Assembly: GCA_023659785.1 (NCBI GenBank)
Contig: JAGXOR010000047.1
Span: 1-8,648, forward strand
Direction of reading: 5' to 3'
Length of the DNA stretch: 8,648 bases
DNA from: Methanomicrobia archaeon LH_S13
Lineage (GTDB): Archaea; Halobacteriota; Syntropharchaeia; Alkanophagales; Methanospirareceae
Part shown: positions 5,769 to 8,648 of the stretch, in pieces
Layout of the letters: every line of letters starts with the position of its first letter
Numbering within the stretch: the first letter of the stretch is position 1
Translations under genes and position numbers: made by a program
Notes under the pieces: generated by a model
What the model saw: only the letters and a program-made list of their open reading frames with translations
Database searches by the model: none
Told to the model about the DNA's origin: nothing

Positions 5769-5985
5769 TGGTAAAGAGGATTCTGACGTGGATGTTTTGG
5801 TCATCTGGAAGGGAAATAAATTGGAAGGATGGGATGTCCTTGAAGATATTGCTATGGATATATTACTAGAATATGGTCAACTCATCTCTATTAAGATAAT
5901 ATACCCTCAAGAGTATTTTGGGATGTTAAATATAGGCAGTTCATTTATTCAAAACATAAAAAGGGAAGGTGTTGTTATTGGATAA
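5647..5985 (+). CDS. Minimal nucleotidyltransferase (MNT), module 1
   Basis: A 112-residue protein of the polymerase-beta superfamily. The active-site motif GSX10DXD is present: G35-S36 in LFGSVARG and D47, D49 in EDSDVDVLVI. The third carboxylate expected later in the fold is not evident (LISIKIIYPQEY, 79-90). Proteins of this kind pair with HEPN proteins; in the studied MntA-HepT pair the nucleotidyltransferase is the antitoxin that AMPylates the toxin. The first 40 residues are almost identical to module 2 (KV versus RA at 19-20), while the C-terminal half differs greatly. ATG 5647 is chosen because it sits behind the TATA box; MKM leaves M3 as an alternative. Its stop at 5983-5985 lies inside the following HEPN gene, so the two are coupled. 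Confidence 0.9.
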   Translation: MKMNIQERYREPIAEFVRKVLERYEKNIESIILFGSVARGDGKEDSDVDVLVIWKGNKLEGWDVLEDIAMDILLEYGQLISIKIIYPQEYFGMLNIGSSFIQNIKREGVVIG

Positions 5986-6379
5986 TATCGAGTATCATAT
6001 CAAAGAAGTGGAGAATAAATTAGCGGCAGCAAAATCACTATTTGCAAATGGATTTTATAAAGATTCCGCCAGTAGATCCTATTATTCTATGTACCACGCG
6101 GCGAGAGCGCTTTTATTAACAAAGGACATTTCTCCAAAGACGCATGAGGGTGTGATAGCAAAGTTCGGCCTTGAGTTCGTGAAAAAGGATATAATTGAGA
6201 AATACTATTCTAAAGCCCTGGCAAAAGGCAAAGATGTCCGTGAGGTGGCAGATTATGATGTCATAACAGAGATTACAGAAGAAGAGGCGGAATCCATAAT
6301 AGAAGATGCAGAAAAGTTTTTAGAGCGAATTAAGGAAGCGATACGTAAGATTGATATGCCGGCATCAGGTAGTTGTTGA
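5978..6379 (+). CDS. HEPN domain protein, module 1
   Basis: An all-alpha HEPN partner of the MNT, 133 residues from TTG 5978. I prefer this start to GTG 5969 because it lines up without gaps with the ATG of the module 2 copy and has GGGAAGG (5963-5969) 8 bases upstream. It overlaps the MNT stop by 8 bases. Visible: ASRSYYSMYHAARALL (31-46), where R33 and H40 form an RX6H spacing, then SPKTHEGV (52-59) and REVADYD (88-94). Whether R33/H40 act as a HEPN ribonuclease site is uncertain, as the usual motif lies elsewhere in well-studied toxins. The protein is about half identical to the module 2 HEPN. The last residues (MPASGSC) depart from module 2 and appear to be read from flanking DNA, so the module border lies near 6350. 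Toxin or substrate-binding subunit are both possible. Confidence 0.85.
   Translation: MDNIEYHIKEVENKLAAAKSLFANGFYKDSASRSYYSMYHAARALLLTKDISPKTHEGVIAKFGLEFVKKDIIEKYYSKALAKGKDVREVADYDVITEITEEEAESIIEDAEKFLERIKEAIRKIDMPASGSC
6278..6343 (+). repeat. 66-bp direct repeat, copy 1 (3' end of HEPN gene)
   Basis: Matches 8520-8585 with 7 differences in 66 (about 89%), clearly above the rest of the HEPN genes. It encodes EEAES-IEDAEKFL-RIKEAI. Together with the 240-bp repeat it brackets a divergent centre. Confidence 0.8.
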
Positions 6380-6434
6380 TAGTATTGAAAATGATGAGCT
6401 TCAAACGCCTGAAGTAATGGTGCAACCAAAATGA
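6359..6434 (+). pseudogene. C-terminal tail of a lost upstream gene
   Basis: An open frame reading HQVVVDSIENDELQTPEVMV and ending QPK with a TGA that overlaps the ATG of the deacetylase relic by ATGA. Such an overlap suggests the tail of the preceding gene of an old glycan operon, cut off by module 1. The product is not recognised. Confidence 0.3.
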
Positions 6435-7025
6435 ACCTCGACTTCACACTTGCAAAATACGAAGAATTGTGCAGCGCAATCGTGCAATCAGGATATGATG
6501 CCGTGAGCGTTAAAGATTACCTTTCTCGTTCACAAGTTTCGGGATGCAGGATACAAAGTGAGCGTCAAAGATCACTTTCACTACAGCCAGGAGAAAAGGT
6601 TGTAATTTTGAGGCACGACGTGGATAGAAAGCCGGAAAAAGCACTGAAGATGGCTTATATGGAAAGACAATTTGATATACAAGCCACATATTACTTCAGG
6701 ACTACGGGGAGTCTTCAAAGTCGAAATCCTGCAGGAAATCGAGAAGATGGGGCATGAGGTCGGCTATCATTATGAAGTGTTAGATAAGGCAAAAGGAAAT
6801 TAGGGGAAGGCAATAGAAATATTCGAGGAAGAGTTGAAAGAGTTCAGGAATATTTGTGATGTTAAGACCATCTGCATGCATGGAAATCCGCTTAACAGAT
6901 AGACAAGCAAAGACGTATGGGATAAATACAATTTCGGGGACTTTGATATTATTGGTGAGCCTTATCTGTATAATTATGAAAAAAACCACAAGATTTCACA
7001 AGAAAGTAGGGTCAATATTGGATAG
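6431..7025 (+). pseudogene. Polysaccharide deacetylase-like protein, broken
   Basis: Relic of a NodB/CE4-like deacetylase of the kind found in archaeal surface-glycan clusters. From ATG 6431 it reads MNLDFTLAKYEELCSAIVQS and reaches the metal-binding motif VVILRHDVDR and ATYYFRTT. One extra base in the G run at 6706-6709 shifts the frame; the next frame continues VFKVEILQEIEKMGHEVGYH, then FEEELKEFRNICDVKTICMH with GNP, DVWDKY and FDIIGEPYL, ending at 7023. In this second part TAG stops occur at 6801-6803 and 6900-6902, where relatives appear to have aromatic residues. There is also an imperfect duplication of the GY-VSVKD segment (6488-6526 and 6546-6581), with the second copy out of frame. 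The gene is therefore dead by several independent changes. Confidence 0.8.
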
Positions 7026-7088
7026 ATTAGCCAATAGTGTATTGAAACTGGATTCATAATTATTGTTCTCTCGTGAAAATCTGTGTAA

Positions 7089-7741
7089 TCGAGTGGTTAT
7101 AAAAGAGCTAACACTGATACTTCTCTTTGGGTAGTGTTAACGCAGATAGAGCTCGGTCCATTTTATTCTTATATCATCGTGCCGCTGTATTTGATGGTAG
7201 TTGTGTTGTAAACCTGGTGAACAGCTACAACGGGCTCCAAAGCGGATTATCTACATTACTCATATTTTTTCTGACAGTAAAGGCGCTGATGACACACTCA
7301 TACGATGAAATAGTCTATATTGCGCCTATCTACGGTGCATTAGTCGCATTTTTGTGGTACAACAAATATCCATCGAGATTATTTGAAGGCAATGTCGGAT
7401 CGCTTGCTGTTGGCGCCGCCATCGGCAGATACATCATAATGCTGAACGACATGGAAGTATATGGCGTGATTATCTTGATTCCGCATATCGCGATTTTTCT
7501 AATGTATGTATATTGGAGGGTCAAGAAGGTGCAGGACAACAAGTCCGGAAGAATCAGAGAAGACGGAACGCTGGATGTTCCCAATCCGCTGACGTTTAAA
7601 TGGGTCCTGCCATACTACATGAGAATGACCGAACAGCAGGCAACAACAGCAGGTAACATATATAATGTATGGGCTGACGGTTATATTTGGCATAATAGGG
7701 CTGGTGGTAGAGTAATCCACACAATTGATGAAAAATTTTGA
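7089..7741 (+). pseudogene. GT4/MraY-like phosphoglycosyltransferase, N-terminally truncated and frameshifted
   Basis: Relic of an integral membrane enzyme of the MraY/WecA/GPT family, which transfers a sugar-phosphate to a polyprenyl phosphate, the first step of lipid-linked glycan synthesis (AglH-like in archaea). One frame (7089-7211) holds the membrane segment IELGPFYSYIIVPLYLMVVV, and the next frame takes over near 7205 with VVNLVNSYNGLQSGLSTLL. Then follow FLWYNKYPSRLFEGNVGSL, AVGAAIGRYIIM, GVIILIPHIAIFL and GRIREDGTLDVPNPLTFKW, all in the order expected for the family. The N-terminal half with the first membrane helices and acidic motif is missing, and after MTEQQATTAG the expected last helix is replaced by unrelated residues. 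The frame from 7127 stays open for 204 codons, but the product could not be a complete enzyme. Confidence 0.8.
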
Positions 7742-7889
7742 AAATAGGAATATAAAAAAGTATGAGACTGGTGAAACTGAAAAAAGCGAAGAACGCTATG
7801 TGTGTAAGCCAGATGTCCGTGAAGCGCTGGAGGAATTCTTGTTAAAGCACGATTTCATTGTGAAGTATTTAAAGCATAGCTACCAATAA
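7728..7889 (+). CDS. Small 53-residue ORF ahead of MNT module 2, uncertain
   Basis: ATG 7728 opens MKNFENRNIKKYETGETEKS, then EERYVCKPDVREALEEFLLK and HDFIVKYLKHSYQ, stopping 8 bp before the MNT start codon. The last 35 codons lie in the 240-bp repeat; in copy 1 the same frame is open but preceded by TAA with no start. The two differences between copies within the frame are a synonymous Leu codon and H/Y. There is no Shine-Dalgarno, and the module 2 TATA box sits inside the frame. It could be a small third component, or only the tail of an older gene carried along. The product is not recognised. Confidence 0.3.
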   Translation: MKNFENRNIKKYETGETEKSEERYVCKPDVREALEEFLLKHDFIVKYLKHSYQ

Positions 7890-8019
7890 TAAATGACATG
7901 AAGATGAATATTCAAGAGCGATACCGAGAACCAATTGCGGAATTTGTCAGAAGGGCGTTAGAAAGATATGAGAAAAATATAGAGAGCATTATCCTCTTCG
8001 GATCCGTAGCTAGGGGAGA
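7780..8019 (+). repeat. 240-bp direct repeat, copy 2 (promoter plus MNT gene start)
   Basis: The partner of 5529-5768 in the same orientation: 4 mismatches, no gaps. It starts at a run of six A after unrelated flanking DNA and ends after the GSVARG codons. The TATA box TATTTAAA at 7866-7873 is conserved and again lies 24 bp ahead of the MNT start codon. Confidence 0.95.
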
Positions 8020-8287
8020 AAGTAAAGAAGATTCCGATGTGGATATTTTGGTGGTGGGTGACGTGAGCTTGGACGAATTGGTAAACATATCATTTCCGAT
8101 ACTATTAGAACATGGAAAACTCATTTCTGCAAAGAATATGAATAGGGAGCATTTTGATTTTTTAGTTCGTGAAGGTTATTCATTTGCAAGGAATATCTTG
8201 AGGGAAGGGATAATATTATATGAAGGAATGGGAGAAGCATTTGGAGAGAGTGGGAGAAAAGCTAAAATCAGCCAATCTCTTGTTTGA
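7898..8287 (+). CDS. Minimal nucleotidyltransferase (MNT), module 2
   Basis: A 129-residue sister of the module 1 protein with the same motif: G35-S36 in LFGSVARG and D47, D49 in EDSDVDILVV. Residues 1-40 match module 1 except at 19-20. Beyond residue 50 the sequence is different (DVSLDELVNISFPILLEHGK) and ends in the usual SFARNILREGIILYE. MNT proteins commonly stop there; this one runs on for another 20 residues (GMGEAFGESGRK and onward) through the start of the HEPN gene in another frame, a 68-base overlap. As in module 1 the third carboxylate is not evident. It is expected to modify or neutralise the HEPN partner, by analogy with MntA-HepT. The TATA box at 7866 and absence of a Shine-Dalgarno suggest a leaderless mRNA. 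Confidence 0.9.
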   Translation: MKMNIQERYREPIAEFVRRALERYEKNIESIILFGSVARGESKEDSDVDILVVGDVSLDELVNISFPILLEHGKLISAKNMNREHFDFLVREGYSFARNILREGIILYEGMGEAFGESGRKAKISQSLV

Positions 8288-8615
8288 AAGCGATATGTTC
8301 GCTGATGCAATAAGCGAGGCGTATTATGCGATGTTTCATGCCTCTAAAGCTTTGCTTGCATTGAGAGACATTTTTCCAAGGACACACGCGGGTGTGGTCT
8401 CTCAGTTCGGCTTGCAGTTTGTCAATGAAGGTCTTATTGAGGAATTGTATGCGACAAGTTTGGCAAAAGCGGAAACAAAGCGTGAAAAAGCAGATTATGA
8501 TATTTATTATGCACCTTCTAAGGAAGAGGCAGAATCCGTAATAGAAGATGCAGAGAAGTTTTTAAAGCGAATTAAAGAAGCGATACAAGAAATTAACTTG
8601 ACTTTGTCAGATTAA
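8220..8615 (+). CDS. HEPN domain protein, module 2
   Basis: A 131-residue HEPN protein that aligns with the module 1 copy from first Met to residue 126 without a gap, at about half identity, rising to about 80% over the last 26 aligned residues (EEAESVIEDAEKFLKRIKEA). Conserved landmarks are EAYYAMFHASKALL (33-46), FPRTHAGV (52-59) and KREKADYD (87-94). The arginine seen at position 33 of module 1 is Glu here, so the RX6H spacing is absent, while H40 and H56 remain. That leaves open whether this copy has ribonuclease activity. GGGA at 8206-8209 precedes ATG 8220. The start lies inside the MNT gene, so translation is coupled. The stop at 8613 is followed by AT-rich DNA with no gene up to the end of the window. 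Confidence 0.87.
   Translation: MKEWEKHLERVGEKLKSANLLFESDMFADAISEAYYAMFHASKALLALRDIFPRTHAGVVSQFGLQFVNEGLIEELYATSLAKAETKREKADYDIYYAPSKEEAESVIEDAEKFLKRIKEAIQEINLTLSD
8520..8585 (+). repeat. 66-bp direct repeat, copy 2 (3' end of HEPN gene)
   Basis: The partner of 6278-6343, 59 of 66 bases alike. It marks the far end of the mosaic shared by the two modules. Confidence 0.8.
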
Positions 8616-8648
8616 CATTGATTTTATAAAAGTATTACTAAAGGTACA

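Noticed and set aside
6431..7025. TAG as a pyrrolysine codon in the deacetylase gene
   Set aside because: The same gene has a frameshift, and rpl40e uses TAG as a true stop directly before cooC.
5529..8019. CRISPR array
   Set aside because: Only two long direct copies more than 2 kb apart that contain coding sequence; no short regular repeats anywhere in the window.
5529..8648. Plain tandem duplication of a 2.25-kb unit
   Set aside because: DNA after module 2 does not match DNA after module 1, and the similarity along the modules is stepwise, not even.

Overview
The window reads as chromosomal DNA of a methanogen-related euryarchaeon. The evidence is a eukaryote/archaeal-type ribosomal protein L40e, a KEOPS subunit Cgi121, an archaeal-type aspartate-semialdehyde dehydrogenase, a CooC nickel ATPase of CO dehydrogenase, archaeal tRNAs without encoded CCA, and TATA-box promoters. 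Heavy use of ATA (Ile) and AGA/AGG (Arg) and the company of CobN and CooC point to Methanomicrobia or an ANME/Syntrophoarchaeum-like lineage; the exact lineage is inference.

Layout. 1-562: a shrunken, frameshifted cobN relic (minus). 622-695: tRNA-Pro(UGG) (minus). 700-990: no protein gene, but a GC-rich, strongly base-paired stretch behind its own TATA box, which I call a candidate structured RNA (plus). 990-1062: tRNA-Gln(UUG) with two odd bases. 1065-2750: cgi121 and asd (minus, probably one operon). 2751-2864: divergent promoter region with a 17-bp direct repeat. 2865-4670: rpl40e, cooC and mscS (plus, tightly packed). A perfect inverted repeat at 4725-4749 ends this block.

4798-8648 is an accessory, decaying region. 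A minus-strand operon of a HepT-type HEPN toxin and a small Lys-rich protein is broken by stops and frameshifts. On the plus strand stand two intact two-gene modules, each a minimal nucleotidyltransferase (MNT) followed by a HEPN partner, at 5647-6379 and 7898-8615. They share a 240-bp segment with only 4 mismatches (promoter plus the start of the MNT gene), differ strongly in the middle, and become alike again at the end of the HEPN gene. Between them lie two dead surface-glycan genes: a polysaccharide deacetylase and a GT4/MraY-like phosphoglycosyltransferase.

How it works together. asd feeds Thr/Met/Lys synthesis, and cgi121 belongs to the complex that makes t6A in tRNA. CooC would load nickel into CO dehydrogenase. 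The MNT/HEPN pairs are probably toxin-antitoxin-like modules that moved into, and interrupted, older genes. The mosaic pair of modules is the most interesting part of the window, followed by the candidate RNA at 775-971 and the odd tRNA-Gln.
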